Positions 36,638 to 46,407 of a stretch of 48,657 nt of DNA are shown in pieces. Location of the stretch: contig PGTK01000011.1 of assembly GCA_002794705.1 (NCBI GenBank), positions 1 to 48,657 on the forward strand. The letters are read 5' to 3'. A program made the translations under genes and the position numbers. Source of the DNA: Candidatus Thermofonsia Clade 1 bacterium. GTDB taxonomy: Bacteria; Chloroflexota; Anaerolineae; Aggregatilineales; UBA2796. Position 1 is the first letter of the stretch. Every line of letters starts with the position of its first letter. Below the pieces are notes generated by a model. The model did no database searches. It was not told the DNA's origin and saw only the letters and a list, made by a program, of their open reading frames with translations.

Positions 36638-37919
36638 CAATCAGCTGTGGGTTGAGTGAGGGCGGCTTGCCCTCATACTCACACAGCGCCCGCACAATTT
36701 TGAGGATATCGCGCGGGTGGACGGCTTGCAGAGTCCGATTGGGCTTGCGATACCACTCATTGACCAAGTACTTAAGCGACTCAGGATCGAAAGGCAAGCC
36801 CAGCGCCTGACATTGCGCCACAAAAATCTGGGAGAACATCTGCAATGAAGGACTCTCGACCTGCACTTTCATCTGAATGCGGCGCAAAAAAGCACCATCT
36901 ACCAGCTGATTCGGGTCAAGATTCGTGCTAAAGACGATCAGTTGACGGAACGGCATTTGAATGCTCTGTCCCGTGCGCAAGCGCAGGAAGTCTATGCCCG
37001 ATTCAAGCGGCACAATCCAGCGATTGAGCAACTGCTGTGGCGACATCTGCTGCCGACCGAAGTCATCAATCAGGAACATGCCACCGTTCGCCTTCAGCTG
37101 CAGCGGCGCCTCATAAAACTTAGCGACCTCATCAAAGCGTAGCTCAAGCGCCTCCATAGTCAGCTCGCCACCTACCATGACCGACGGGCGCTTGAACAAG
37201 CCCCAGCGTCGATCATAATCGCCCAATTCCTCTTGCTCTTCCTTGCTCAGCTCCACATGCTTATGGACGAGTCGGTCATAGATGCTGACGATCTGCCCGC
37301 CGACCGTGATCGTATAAGGCAGCCAGATCGGGTCAGTGCCTGCGATCACGCTCGCAATTGCCTCAGCGATAGTCGTTTTGCCGTTGCCGGGCGGACCGTA
37401 CAAAAACAGCGACGTGCCGCCGTTGATTGCTGGTCCGATGCGCCGATGAAAGCCCTCAGGCAGGATCAGGTGGCTAATGGCGCGCTGGACTTCCTCAGGC
37501 GCAACTTTTTTGCGGTTGTGCGTCTGCAGTAGGATTGCCTCGTTATAGACCTCAACTGCCACAGGCGCTGGACCAATATACTGGCTGCGCTCCAGGGCGT
37601 CACGCGCCCGCGCCATGCCTTCCTCAGTCAGGCGATAGACGTAGCTGGTGCGCCCAAGCGTGCCTGCCTGCGCAATCTCGACCAGATGATCCTTCTGCAT
37701 CTTGAGCAAGATTTGATCGAGGATTTTGAAGTTGATCCGCATCACCTCCACAAAACGGCGTAAGCTGACGTCGCCTTCGGTGAACATCATGCGGAACATC
37801 AGGTCAGTGACGATAGAGGGCGAGACGCCCAGTTCCTCAAAGGTCTCCGGTTGGCGCACAATGGCGCGTATATCCCGTGCCGCCGTGCTGTTGGCAGTTG
37901 ATTGTTTGGTCGCTTCCAC
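36609..37919 (-). CDS. AAA+ ATPase with N-terminal winged-helix region
   Basis: A 436-residue protein. Residues about 30-110 look like a winged helix ([20 protein letters not shown], then [19 protein letters not shown]). The ATPase core has Walker [12 protein letters not shown] (175-182), Walker [11 protein letters not shown] (283-287) and sensor-1 [14 protein letters not shown] with arginine finger candidates in FLRRIQMKV. It resembles a MoxR-neighbouring AAA group found in several phyla, whose role is unknown to me. The start is a GTG with GAGGG upstream and a strong promoter beyond. It forms a two-gene operon with rsmH. Confidence 0.85.
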   Translation of the reverse strand: MEATKQSTANSTAARDIRAIVRQPETFEELGVSPSIVTDLMFRMMFTEGDVSLRRFVEVMRINFKILDQILLKMQKDHLVEIAQAGTLGRTSYVYRLTEEGMARARDALERSQYIGPAPVAVEVYNEAILLQTHNRKKVAPEEVQRAISHLILPEGFHRRIGPAINGGTSLFLYGPPGNGKTTIAEAIASVIAGTDPIWLPYTITVGGQIVSIYDRLVHKHVELSKEEQEELGDYDRRWGLFKRPSVMVGGELTMEALELRFDEVAKFYEAPLQLKANGGMFLIDDFGRQQMSPQQLLNRWIVPLESGIDFLRLRTGQSIQMPFRQLIVFSTNLDPNQLVDGAFLRRIQMKVQVESPSLQMFSQIFVAQCQALGLPFDPESLKYLVNEWYRKPNRTLQAVHPRDILKIVRALCEYEGKPPSLNPQLIDDACRSYFV

Positions 37920-37984
37920 AGATTTGCCCTCAAGTTAAGACGCCCAAAAAAAGCTGTTGATAGAGCAGGTCACAATCTGAAGAA

Positions 37985-38012
37985 AGTATAGAGCAGTCGG
38001 GGGGCTTGTCAA
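37985..38012 (-). promoter_or_regulatory. Promoter of the AAA ATPase-rsmH operon
   Basis: On the minus strand TTGACA (38012-38007), 16-base spacer, TATACT (37990-37985), about 66 bases upstream of the GTG start. Confidence 0.7.
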
Positions 38013-38029
38013 ATAGCGATTCTCTCACA

Positions 38030-38073
38030 AAACGCGATCAGGGCGCCTTTCAAAGGCAACCATGATCGCGTTT
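38030..38073 (-). terminator. Terminator after the carboxyltransferase gene
   Basis: AAACGCGATCA (38030-38040) pairs perfectly with TGATCGCGTTT (38063-38073), with a small inner stem GCCTTT/AAAGGC. On the minus strand it starts 10 bases past the stop and is followed by TGTGAGAG after a TTTT at the stem foot, directly before the next promoter. Confidence 0.65.
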
Positions 38074-38082
38074 GGAGGCGCT

Positions 38083-39648
38083 CTAGAGCGGGATGTTGCC
38101 GTGCTTCTTGGGCGGGTTGCTATCGCGCTTATTCTGCAGGGCGTTGAGCGCGTTGATCAGGCGCGGACGAGTCTCGCTGGGCATGATCACGTCATCAATA
38201 TAGCCGCGCCCAGCTGCCACATACGGATTGGCGAATTTCTCGCGGTACATAGCGACCAGCTCCGCTTTTTTGGCGATGGGGTCTTCAGCCTCTGCCAACT
38301 CGCGGCGAAAGATGATGTTGACGGCGCCATCCGGTCCCATCACAGCGATTTCGGCTGTGGGCCAGGCTAAGTTCAGATCGCCGCGAATGTGCTTGCTGCT
38401 CATCACGTCGTAGGCGCCGCCGTATGCCTTGCGCGTGATCACGGTCAGCTTTGGCACAGTCGCCTCGCAGTAGGCGTAGAGCAACTTAGCGCCCGCACGG
38501 ATGATCCCGCCGTGCTCTTGCTTGGTGCCGGGCATGAAGCCGGGCACATCTTCAAAGGTCACAATTGGGATGTTGAAACAATCGCAAAAGCGGATGAAAC
38601 GCGCTGCTTTCTCACTCGCGTCAATATCCAGCACGCCTGCCAGCACCATTGGCTGATTCGCCACGATACCGACGCTATAGCCGCCCAGCCGCGCAAAGCC
38701 GACCACGATGTTGGGCGCATAATGCTCATGAATCTCGAAGAACTGCCCGTCATCCACGATCATCTGGATGACTTCCTTCATATCGTACGGCTTGTTGGGA
38801 CTATCCGGGATGATCTCGTCAAGGCGCGGGTCGCTGCGCAGGGGATCGTCTTTGGGCGGCTTGAAGGGCGGGTCTTCCATGTTGTTCTGAGGCAGGTAGG
38901 TGAGCAACTCACGGATCAGGAAGAGGCAGTCCTGCTCGTTTTCAGCCGCCATGTGACACACGCCACTGATCGTGCTATGCACAGAGGCGCCGCCCAGCTC
39001 TTCAAAGCTGACATCCTCATGCGTCACAGACTTCACAACATCCGGTCCAGTCACGAACATATACGAGGTATTCTTGACCATGAAAATGAAGTCTGTGAGG
39101 GCAGGCGAGTACACAGCGCCTCCGGCGCACGGCCCGAGAATGGCGCTGATCTGCGGGATGACACCGCTGGCAAGTGTATTGCGCAGGAAGATATCGGCAT
39201 AGCCGCCCAGACTGACTACGCCCTCCTGAATGCGGGCGCCGCCGCTATCGTTCAAGCCGATGACGGGCGCGCCATTTTTCATCGCCATCTCCATGATTTT
39301 GACGATCTTTGCGGCGTGAACCTCCGAGAGTGAGCCGCCAAAGACCGTGAAATCTTGTGAGTAGACGTAGACCAAGCGCCCGTTGATCGTCCCCCAGCCC
39401 GTGACAACGCTATCGCCCAGAATTTGATTCTCAGGCTTATCCATGCCGAAGTCGCGTGAGCGCTGCACCACAAATGCGTCTAGCTCGCGGAAACTGCCCG
39501 GATCGAGCAAGAGGTCGAGGCGCTCACGCGCTGTCAGTTTGCCCGCCTTGTGCTGCTTGGCAATGCGCTCAGCGCCGCCGCCCGCCTGACTGCGGGCGCG
39601 CATATGCTGCAGCTGTGCGTATTTTTCCGCCTTAGGCGTGTCTGTCAT
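38083..39648 (-). CDS. pccB: Acyl-CoA (propionyl-CoA) carboxylase carboxyltransferase beta subunit
   Basis: A 521-residue crotonase-fold carboxyltransferase that moves CO2 from carboxybiotin to propionyl- or acetyl-CoA. The N-terminal half has [30 protein letters not shown] and [19 protein letters not shown]; the C-terminal half has [28 protein letters not shown] and [11 protein letters not shown], then [21 protein letters not shown]. Such Asp and downstream residues are typical of propionyl-CoA carboxylase or methylmalonyl-CoA decarboxylase alpha chains. No biotin carboxylase/BCCP or decarboxylase genes are adjacent, so the partner subunit is elsewhere and the exact reaction is undecided. 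Confidence 0.9.
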   Translation of the reverse strand: MTDTPKAEKYAQLQHMRARSQAGGGAERIAKQHKAGKLTARERLDLLLDPGSFRELDAFVVQRSRDFGMDKPENQILGDSVVTGWGTINGRLVYVYSQDFTVFGGSLSEVHAAKIVKIMEMAMKNGAPVIGLNDSGGARIQEGVVSLGGYADIFLRNTLASGVIPQISAILGPCAGGAVYSPALTDFIFMVKNTSYMFVTGPDVVKSVTHEDVSFEELGGASVHSTISGVCHMAAENEQDCLFLIRELLTYLPQNNMEDPPFKPPKDDPLRSDPRLDEIIPDSPNKPYDMKEVIQMIVDDGQFFEIHEHYAPNIVVGFARLGGYSVGIVANQPMVLAGVLDIDASEKAARFIRFCDCFNIPIVTFEDVPGFMPGTKQEHGGIIRAGAKLLYAYCEATVPKLTVITRKAYGGAYDVMSSKHIRGDLNLAWPTAEIAVMGPDGAVNIIFRRELAEAEDPIAKKAELVAMYREKFANPYVAAGRGYIDDVIMPSETRPRLINALNALQNKRDSNPPKKHGNIPL

Positions 39649-39732
39649 GATATGTGTCCCTTGAAATGATGCTCGGTTAAAGCGCCTACACCTTTTAAGG
39701 CAGTTGTGAGCCTATGCCGATAGCCCAAGCTA

Positions 39733-42700
39733 TCACTGAGCTGCGGCAACCCGTTTGACTCCAAGCGTGATCGTCTCGCCGTCAAACTCAAAGGTCTCGA
39801 CCTTATCGCCCTCAGGCTGCGCAACTGCCTCAAGGCGCTCAGCGAGGGTTTCATCGCACACATAGCTGCTATGTGCCGTGAGTGCCTCCGCTAAGCGCGG
39901 CGTGGCATTGTAAGTGATGCGAATTGTGTCGCTGAGCGCATAATCGGCATCGCGGCGCATCAGGTTGATACGGCGCACCACCTCTCGCGCCAGACCTTCC
40001 TTGATCAGCGCTTCGGTCAGCGTTGTTTGTAGCGCTGCCACATAGCCGTTTTCCTCAGCTACTGTGAAGCCCTCAGCGGCTGTGCGGCGCACCTCGACCT
40101 CTTCTGCGCTCAGCTCAACTGTGCTGCCGTTCACAGCCACCACAAGCGGCTCACCTGCTATGAGTTGCTTTGCCCATGCCGTCACTTGCGCTGAGTCGCC
40201 CTCGCGCAGCAGCTTTTGCACAGTCGGGAACTGCGCGCCGAGCCGTTTGCCCAACTTTTGTGGCAAGGGATTCAAGCTGTAGCTGATCATGCCGCTAGCG
40301 CTGGTCTCATCCAGCAGCCGAATCGCCTTGACGTTCAGCTCTTCAGCGATGATCGTCTCGAACTTGCGCAGGGCGGCGGCTTCTTCAGCCGTGCGGACAG
40401 CGAACGCCGCCTCTGAGAGCGGTTGACGCACGCGCAGATCGGCGCTATTGCGCGCCGCATGACCGAGACTGACCAAGCGCTTGACCAAGCGCATTTCAGC
40501 GATCAGCTTTTCGTCAATCAGCGACTCATCAGCGCGCAACCACTGAGTCAAATGGACGCTATCGGGCGCGCTTGAATCGAATGGCACGACCAAATTGCGG
40601 TAGAGCGCCTCGCTCAGGAACGGCATGGCAGGCGCCAGCAGCTTAGCCACGCTCACAAGGCACTCATAGAGCGTCTCGTAGGCGGCGCGCTTGCTGTGAT
40701 CCCAGTCGCTCTGCCAGAAGCGTCGGCGCGAGCGGCGCAAATACCAGTTGCTCAGGTCATCTACGAACTCAGCGATCGGGCGCGTGCAGCCCGTCACGTC
40801 GTAGGTCTCGTAGGCGTGCGTGACGCGCTTGATCAGCGCGTTCAGCTCCGCGATGATCCAACGATCTAGTTCCTCGCGCTCTGAGATGGGCAGGCGCACC
40901 GCTGTTGGATCGAAGTCATCAATGTTGGCATAGGTGACGAAGAAGCTGTAGGTGTTCCATAGCGTTAGATAGAAGCCGCTGATGACCTCTTGCACCAATT
41001 TGGCGGAGAAGCGACGGCTATCGCCGGGCGGCGCTGAGGTGTACATATACCAGCGCGCTGCGTCGGCGCCTTCCTTGTTCATGATCGTCCATGGATCCAC
41101 CACGTTGCCACGACTCTTGGACATTTTCTTGCCTTCGCCGTCCAGAATGTGACCGAGACAGATCACATTCTTAAAGCTGACGCTGTTCATCAAGAGCGTA
41201 GAGATGGCGTGCAGCGAGTAGAACCAGCCGCGGGTCTGATCAATCGCCTCACAGATGTAATCGGCGGGGAATTGCTCCTCAAACAGCTGCTGGTTGCGAT
41301 GCGGATAGCCCCATTGGGCATAGGGCATAGCGCCGCTATCAAACCAGACGTCAATCAGCTCTGGCACGCGGCGCATAGTGCCTAGCCCATCTTTGGAGGG
41401 CCAGGTGATCTCATCTACATAGGGACGGTGTAGGTCGAGGTCGCTCAGGTCGCGCCCTGCATACTGGCTCAGCTCAGCCAGACTGCCCACACACACAATT
41501 TCGTTGCTCTCAGGATGATCGCACTTCCAGATCGGCAGGGGAGTCCCCCAGTAGCGGTTGCGCCCTAGCGCCCAGTCGCGGTTGTTGGCAAGCCACATCC
41601 CAAAGCGCCCGTCGCGGATATGCTCTGGCACCCAGTTAATGGTCTGGTTGAGCGCCACCATCTCATCGCGGTGCGCCGTCGTGCGGATGTACCACGTCTC
41701 GCGGGCATAGTAGAGCAGGGGGGTCTTGCAGCGCCAACAGAAGGGATAGGCGTGATGGTAGCGCTCGTTACGGAACAGGATATGGCGCTCTTTCAATTGG
41801 CGCGTGATGAGCGGATCGGCATCCTTGACCCACATGCCCGCCCAGTCTGAGACCGCATCAATGAATTTGCCCTCCGCGTTGACGGTCATGAGCGTGGGCA
41901 GATTGTTCGCCCGCGCCACTTCCATGTCATCAGCGCCGAAGGCGGGCGCAATATGGACAATGCCTGTGCCATCTTCCGTGCTGACAAACTGTGAGCCATC
42001 TACCACATAGGCGTAATCCTGCGTGACGGGCAGGAAAGTGAAGAGCGGCACGTAGTGCTTGCCGAGCAGCTCTGCGCCTTTCATCTCGCGCAACACCGTG
42101 TACTCCTGCTTGCGCATGACCTGCGGCAAGAGCGCCTTGGCGAGTATCAGGCGCTCTGTCTGCCCTTTGGCGTATTGCGCCTCTGTTTCGATCAGCGCGT
42201 AGTCCACCTCGCGTCCGACGGCAAGCGCGACATTGCCCGGCAGCGTCCACGGCGTGGTCGTCCAGACCAAAAACGCCGTGTTCGGCTCATCACGAAGGGC
42301 GAAGCGCACATAGATGCTGGGATCGTCCACTTCCTCATAAGCATCCGAGACCTCGTGGCTGCTCAGCGGCGTGCCGCAGCGGGCGCAATACGGCACCACT
42401 TTGTAATCCTGATAGAGCAAGCCCTTCTGCCAGAACTGCTTGAGAATCCACCAGATCGACTCGATGTACTCGTTTTTGAAAGTGATGTAAGCATCCTCAA
42501 GGCTGACCCAGAAGCCCATGCGCTCGGTCAGCGCTTCCCAATCCTCAAGGTAGCGCAAGACCGACTCGCGGCAGCGTTTGTTGAATTCAGCAATGCCGTA
42601 CGCCTCAATTTGATGCTTGTGCTCAATGCCGAGTTCTTTTTCCACCTCGATCTCAACGGGCAGACCGTGCGTATCCCAGCCGCCTTTGCGCAGCACGTAC

Positions 42701-42933
42701 TTGCCCTGCATGACGTGGTAGCGCGGGAAAATATCCTTAAAGGCGCGCGCCATGACGTGATGAATGCCCGGCCTGCCATTCGCAGTGGGCGGACCCTCAT
42801 AGAAGACGTAGCGCGGCGCGCCCTCGCGCCCCTCTAGCGTGCGCTTGAAGACCTGTGCGCTCCGCCAGAACTCAAGCTGCTCTTGCTCTAAGGCTTGGAT
42901 ATCTACACGCGGTGAGACGGGCTTGAACCTCAT
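39733..42933 (-). CDS. ileS: Isoleucyl-tRNA synthetase (eukaryote-like type)
   Basis: A 1066-residue class I synthetase that charges tRNA-Ile. The HIGH-type motif reads PGIHHVMA (H58, H59), and KMSKS is at 603-607. The editing domain is present (FLVWTTTPWTLPGNVALAVG, about 221-240, and GTGIVHIAPAFGADD). The zinc-binding CARCG...CWRCKTP pattern is visible. The length, the GGWDTHGLPVEIEVEK stretch and the C-terminal domain match the IleS2 class, which in other bacteria is naturally less sensitive to mupirocin. AGGAT lies before the ATG. It is 31 bases behind two small membrane-protein genes. Confidence 0.97.
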   Translation of the reverse strand: MRFKPVSPRVDIQALEQEQLEFWRSAQVFKRTLEGREGAPRYVFYEGPPTANGRPGIHHVMARAFKDIFPRYHVMQGKYVLRKGGWDTHGLPVEIEVEKELGIEHKHQIEAYGIAEFNKRCRESVLRYLEDWEALTERMGFWVSLEDAYITFKNEYIESIWWILKQFWQKGLLYQDYKVVPYCARCGTPLSSHEVSDAYEEVDDPSIYVRFALRDEPNTAFLVWTTTPWTLPGNVALAVGREVDYALIETEAQYAKGQTERLILAKALLPQVMRKQEYTVLREMKGAELLGKHYVPLFTFLPVTQDYAYVVDGSQFVSTEDGTGIVHIAPAFGADDMEVARANNLPTLMTVNAEGKFIDAVSDWAGMWVKDADPLITRQLKERHILFRNERYHHAYPFCWRCKTPLLYYARETWYIRTTAHRDEMVALNQTINWVPEHIRDGRFGMWLANNRDWALGRNRYWGTPLPIWKCDHPESNEIVCVGSLAELSQYAGRDLSDLDLHRPYVDEITWPSKDGLGTMRRVPELIDVWFDSGAMPYAQWGYPHRNQQLFEEQFPADYICEAIDQTRGWFYSLHAISTLLMNSVSFKNVICLGHILDGEGKKMSKSRGNVVDPWTIMNKEGADAARWYMYTSAPPGDSRRFSAKLVQEVISGFYLTLWNTYSFFVTYANIDDFDPTAVRLPISEREELDRWIIAELNALIKRVTHAYETYDVTGCTRPIAEFVDDLSNWYLRRSRRRFWQSDWDHSKRAAYETLYECLVSVAKLLAPAMPFLSEALYRNLVVPFDSSAPDSVHLTQWLRADESLIDEKLIAEMRLVKRLVSLGHAARNSADLRVRQPLSEAAFAVRTAEEAAALRKFETIIAEELNVKAIRLLDETSASGMISYSLNPLPQKLGKRLGAQFPTVQKLLREGDSAQVTAWAKQLIAGEPLVVAVNGSTVELSAEEVEVRRTAAEGFTVAEENGYVAALQTTLTEALIKEGLAREVVRRINLMRRDADYALSDTIRITYNATPRLAEALTAHSSYVCDETLAERLEAVAQPEGDKVETFEFDGETITLGVKRVAAAQ

Positions 42934-42964
42934 AATCGCAATCCTGTTAGCTAAAAGACGCTCC

Positions 42965-43453
42965 TCAATTGCTCACTTCTCGCGTAATGCGCAAGCGCGT
43001 CTGTCCGTTTTCAACATAATTGGTGGCGACTTGCACTGCCCACGTCACGCTGTAGGCGCCGATGACCTGCTTGCCCATGCACAAACCGACGGGAATCGGC
43101 ACACCACGCGAAACCCCGACACCAACACCCGTCCCGACGTTACAGTCAACGGACGGATCGTATTTGCAGTCGCCGAGGATGTCTTGATAGTAGCGCATGA
43201 CCTCGCAGGCGTTCAGGTCAGTGCCGTAGAGCCACTCATCTTTGCCCAAGCCTTTGGCTTCGGTCTGCAATAGGCGCACCTCGCTGACTGTGGGCAAGGG
43301 CGGCTGCGGCGGAAAGAGCAACGCGCCTAAAGTCGGGAAGACGCGGGCGCCGACCACAACAGCAAAGCAGAGCGCTACAGCCATGCCCACAAGCGGCATC
43401 CAGAGCGGCACGCCTGCTTCACGTTTCTCGGAGGAAGGTGTTGGAGTATCCAT
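42965..43453 (-). CDS. Small single-pass membrane protein, paralogue of its upstream neighbour
   Basis: A 162-residue protein with a short charged N-terminus, one membrane helix (about 17-38, LWMPLVGMAVALCFAVVVGARV) and an outside domain. The domain has four cysteines (NACEVM, GDCKYDP, VDCNVG, GLCMGKQ) that may form disulfides, and ends NGQTRLRITREVSN. A helix-like block CEVMRYYQDILG and the ending match the upstream gene product (QVYAFYATRLG, RQTRLEMRRE), so the two are tandem paralogues. It is 3 bases downstream of that gene. Function unknown. Confidence 0.75.
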   Translation of the reverse strand: MDTPTPSSEKREAGVPLWMPLVGMAVALCFAVVVGARVFPTLGALLFPPQPPLPTVSEVRLLQTEAKGLGKDEWLYGTDLNACEVMRYYQDILGDCKYDPSVDCNVGTGVGVGVSRGVPIPVGLCMGKQVIGAYSVTWAVQVATNYVENGQTRLRITREVSN

Positions 43454-43456
43454 TGC

Positions 43457-43972
43457 TCAACCGACCCACTCACGGCGCATTTCAAGGCGCGTTTGGCGCG
43501 TCTCAAGGTCATAGACAATTGTCAAGAGCAGGCGATGGGTCAGACCGCCTTGTGAGTTATCCACAAAGCAGCGCCCGAAGTAACGTCCCGGCTCTTCACG
43601 CGGCGGCTCATCTTGATAAACTTTGCGGCAGCCCCGCGTGACATCCTCGCCTAGCTCGCCGCCCGTGCGAAAGGCTAGAGCGCCCAGCCGCGTTGCGTAG
43701 AACGCATAGACCTGATCAATAGGTGCGCTAGTCACAAAATAGCGCAGGTCGCTGCTGGGCGTCTTATTTTCGCTCACGAGCGTCAAGTTTGGGAACATCT
43801 CGATCTCAATGGGCGTACTGCGCGCCGCACGCTGCGAGTTAGAGACGATCAAGGCGATCACTACGGTAGCCACCACGGCGCCTAGCGCAACGAACAGCGC
43901 TTTCAAGGGCAGCAAAGAGCGCTTCATCGGCTTAGCAGGCGCGCTCGGCATGGCTTGTTCAGTCATAAGCAC
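43457..43972 (-). CDS. Small single-pass membrane protein, first of a tandem pair
   Basis: A 171-residue protein with one membrane helix (about 23-45, LPLKALFVALGAVVATVVIALIV) and an outside domain of about 125 residues. It contains SDLRYFVTSAPIDQVYAFYATRLGA, two cysteines (TRGCRKVY, FGRCFVD) and a C-terminal beta-strand pair (LLLTIVYDLETRQTRLEM). The GTG at 43972 follows AGGAG at good spacing; the ATG two codons later is the alternative. It leads a transcript with its paralogue and probably ileS. No family is recognised. Confidence 0.75.
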   Translation of the reverse strand: MLMTEQAMPSAPAKPMKRSLLPLKALFVALGAVVATVVIALIVSNSQRAARSTPIEIEMFPNLTLVSENKTPSSDLRYFVTSAPIDQVYAFYATRLGALAFRTGGELGEDVTRGCRKVYQDEPPREEPGRYFGRCFVDNSQGGLTHRLLLTIVYDLETRQTRLEMRREWVG

Positions 43973-44116
43973 ACATACTCCTGAAAAATCTCAGCTGCCC
44001 TTGATCATACGCCACTTGCCATGCAGCATTTGTCAGAAAAGCTGGACGAACGCCTAACATTTGTGAGTATTACTGATTGTAGCGTCCAACATTGAGATGG
44101 GCAATGCTCAGTTTGC

Positions 44117-46264
44117 TTAGCTCAAATAGACCTCGCCTGTGGCGGTGTTGCGCGCCACTGACCAGCCGCGCCGATGCCGAATCCATTCGAGGGGCGGGGT
44201 GCTGAGGCGCTCCAGCACGCTGACAGGCTCATTCGGTAGGAGCTGTCCCAGAATTTCGCCGCTTTCACTCGGTATGGCGCGGATGCGCAACGGCGCTGTT
44301 GTACGCACTGCCAATGTGCCAAGCGTGCTAGTGGGTGTATAGCCTGCCAGCCATGGCATTGCCACACCGCGCACTGCAGCCAGCTGCGCAGGACTAGCTG
44401 TGCCAAGCCGCCAAAAGATGATGCCCGCTGCGCCTTGCTGCGGCTCTAGGGCGGCGCGACCTGCCTCGCGCATGTCGCCCTCATGACCGAATTGAGTCAA
44501 AATGACAATCGGTTTGCGATATTGGCGCAAAGCGCTCAAAGTTTGCCCGATCAGCGCTGCCGGTCGCCCGTTCCAGTCGCCGTACCACACTTTGGGATGC
44601 CAGCTATCCACAAAGGGCAGCCATTCCTTCAGATTGATCGCGCTGAAGGTGGCGGGTCGCCCATCAAAGCTGACGCCGATGCGCGTCTCAGGCGGCAAGG
44701 CGCGGCGTAGCGCGATCATAAAGGTGCGGATGCTGGCGGAGTCGCGTAAGAGCAGACGCTGCGGATCGAGGTCTAACACAACTGAGCGCACGCCGTTCGC
44801 TAGAGCTGCCTGCACGATCTGGCTGACCTCTGCGCTAAGATTTCCGCCTTGCAAGCCATGCCAAGCGTGCAGGCGCACACGGGTATTCACAAGGGCGTCG
44901 GCAATGCGCGAGAGATCGGTCGCGTTGCGCACAGCGAGGGCGCCATTCCCGCCTAGCCACGCTGTGCCGTTGCTGCACCATAGCAAAAGCGCACTCACAT
45001 TCGGCGCGTTGGTCTGCAGTCGCGCTGCGAAGGCTTCCGCGTTCGGATCGGGCAGGGAGTCCGTGGCGAGGTGCGCTAGAGCGATGCTGTTGGCAAACGG
45101 CGTGTTTTGCCGCTCATAGATTGGATAATCAGCGTGCAGATTCTGGAAAAAGGTGCTGAAAATCGGATTCTTCGGCTCGCCGCGCACATTCACAATGCCC
45201 GCTTCGTCCATTGTGTCATTCCAGGCGAACCAGATCACGGCGCCTAGCGCGTGCATGTACGTATCGCGCAAGAAGTCAATCGTTTTATCCATGTAGTTGG
45301 CAATGCGCGACCAGAAAGTCTGATTGTTCACATCCACACGCGCCACGCCGATCTCGGTGATCCAAATCGGCTTATCGGGGAAGGCGTCGGTAAATTGGCG
45401 CATGAGCGCGTCGAGAGAGCCTGTGTAATTGGGGAACGGCGCCACATTCGGGAAAGGCGGGATGTGTCCGTAGGGATGCACGGCAATGCCATCTACCGGC
45501 AAGGCGCCGCCCAGAGCGCGCCGCACAGCGCGCATGTACTCAATCCCGCTTGTGGCTCCGCTTGCCAAGCCGCCGCTGATGATCAGCGCCGCAGGGTCAG
45601 CCTGCAAAATTGCCTTGCTGGTCAGGAGCAGGAGCGTCGCGTAATCCTCAGGCGCGATGTAACGCGAGGTAGGCGCGCCGTCTAGATCGCCTTCATTCCA
45701 GATTTGGTAAGCGGCGACCTGTCCGCGATAGCGCGCCGCGATCTGCCCTGCGCGGGCGGCGAAGTCGCGGGCGTAGCGCGTCCAATCGCCATTGACCCAC
45801 GGCATGTTGCCCAGAAAAGTATCCTGCAGCAAGATGAGCAAAATGCGCGTGCTGCTCTGACTATAAGCGCGGATGATCGGATCGTAAAAAGCGAAAGCGC
45901 GCTCAGGCGGCTCATTGCGGCTATCTATGTGCAGTACAAAGCGCACCCAGCCCAGTCCGCGCAGTGCCTCAGGCGGCGGATTAGCGGTCGGGTTATTGGG
46001 ATCAATGTTAATGCCCCAGAGTCGTTCCCGTTGCGGCACGCCGTCGGTCATGAAGATGCTGCGCCCGTCCAGTGAGCGTGCAGCGCACCAACCGCGCTCA
46101 AAATTCAGCCACAGATAGCCATCTGATTCGGCGCGGCGCGAGTCGGCGACTGTGATAATCTCATTACGGCGCAGGGTCTGTCCTGTGCGGAACGCCGCCT
46201 GTGTGGAGGGCTGTGAGCGGATATTCAGGCTATTGACAATGCAGCGATACTGCCGAAGGGTCAT
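44117..46264 (-). CDS. Glycoside-hydrolase-like protein with two barrels and terminal SH3 domains
   Basis: A 715-residue protein. An SH3-like domain (about 5-70, CIVNSLNIRSQPSTQAAFRTG) is followed by a clan GH-A barrel (about 80-400): acid/base candidate E191 in YQIWNEGD and nucleophile candidate E304 in IWITEIGV. A second barrel-like region (about 430-640) has VRSVVLDLDPQRLLL, RIGVSFDGRP and DSWHPKVWYGDW, and a final SH3-like domain ends the protein (LRIRAIPSESGEILGQLLPNEPVSVLERL). GH-A enzymes with SH3 domains often act on cell-wall or polysaccharide. There is no recognisable signal peptide. The ATG at 46264 follows AGAGAGA. Confidence 0.78.
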   Translation of the reverse strand: MTLRQYRCIVNSLNIRSQPSTQAAFRTGQTLRRNEIITVADSRRAESDGYLWLNFERGWCAARSLDGRSIFMTDGVPQRERLWGINIDPNNPTANPPPEALRGLGWVRFVLHIDSRNEPPERAFAFYDPIIRAYSQSSTRILLILLQDTFLGNMPWVNGDWTRYARDFAARAGQIAARYRGQVAAYQIWNEGDLDGAPTSRYIAPEDYATLLLLTSKAILQADPAALIISGGLASGATSGIEYMRAVRRALGGALPVDGIAVHPYGHIPPFPNVAPFPNYTGSLDALMRQFTDAFPDKPIWITEIGVARVDVNNQTFWSRIANYMDKTIDFLRDTYMHALGAVIWFAWNDTMDEAGIVNVRGEPKNPIFSTFFQNLHADYPIYERQNTPFANSIALAHLATDSLPDPNAEAFAARLQTNAPNVSALLLWCSNGTAWLGGNGALAVRNATDLSRIADALVNTRVRLHAWHGLQGGNLSAEVSQIVQAALANGVRSVVLDLDPQRLLLRDSASIRTFMIALRRALPPETRIGVSFDGRPATFSAINLKEWLPFVDSWHPKVWYGDWNGRPAALIGQTLSALRQYRKPIVILTQFGHEGDMREAGRAALEPQQGAAGIIFWRLGTASPAQLAAVRGVAMPWLAGYTPTSTLGTLAVRTTAPLRIRAIPSESGEILGQLLPNEPVSVLERLSTPPLEWIRHRRGWSVARNTATGEVYLS

Positions 46265-46366
46265 AGGCAATCTCTCTGAGCGCTCGTTTGAGCCGCGCCA
46301 TGCGCTAAAATCTAGCGCCGAAGGCTCAAAAGGGCAAGCGCCCTAGCCAAGCCCGCACGGATCGGC

Positions 46367-46372
46367 TATAAT
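46367..46372 (+). promoter_or_regulatory. -10 element of the secG operon
   Basis: A perfect TATAAT, 36 bases before the secG ATG. The surrounding ggcTATAATgcctcc has no strong -35 at 16-18 bases. Confidence 0.55.
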
Positions 46373-46407
46373 GCCTCCGCTAAACCGATACGCAACAAGG
46401 AATAGAC

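Noticed and set aside
38389..39333. A 314-codon plus-strand frame opposite the carboxyltransferase gene
   Set aside because: It mirrors a strongly conserved gene, and long antisense frames of this kind arise from codon bias in moderately GC-rich DNA.
42055..42837. A 260-codon plus-strand frame opposite ileS
   Set aside because: Antisense to conserved synthetase domains; no motif or ribosome site.
42934..42964. T-box leader in front of ileS
   Set aside because: Only 31 bases separate ileS from the previous gene, too short for a T-box.
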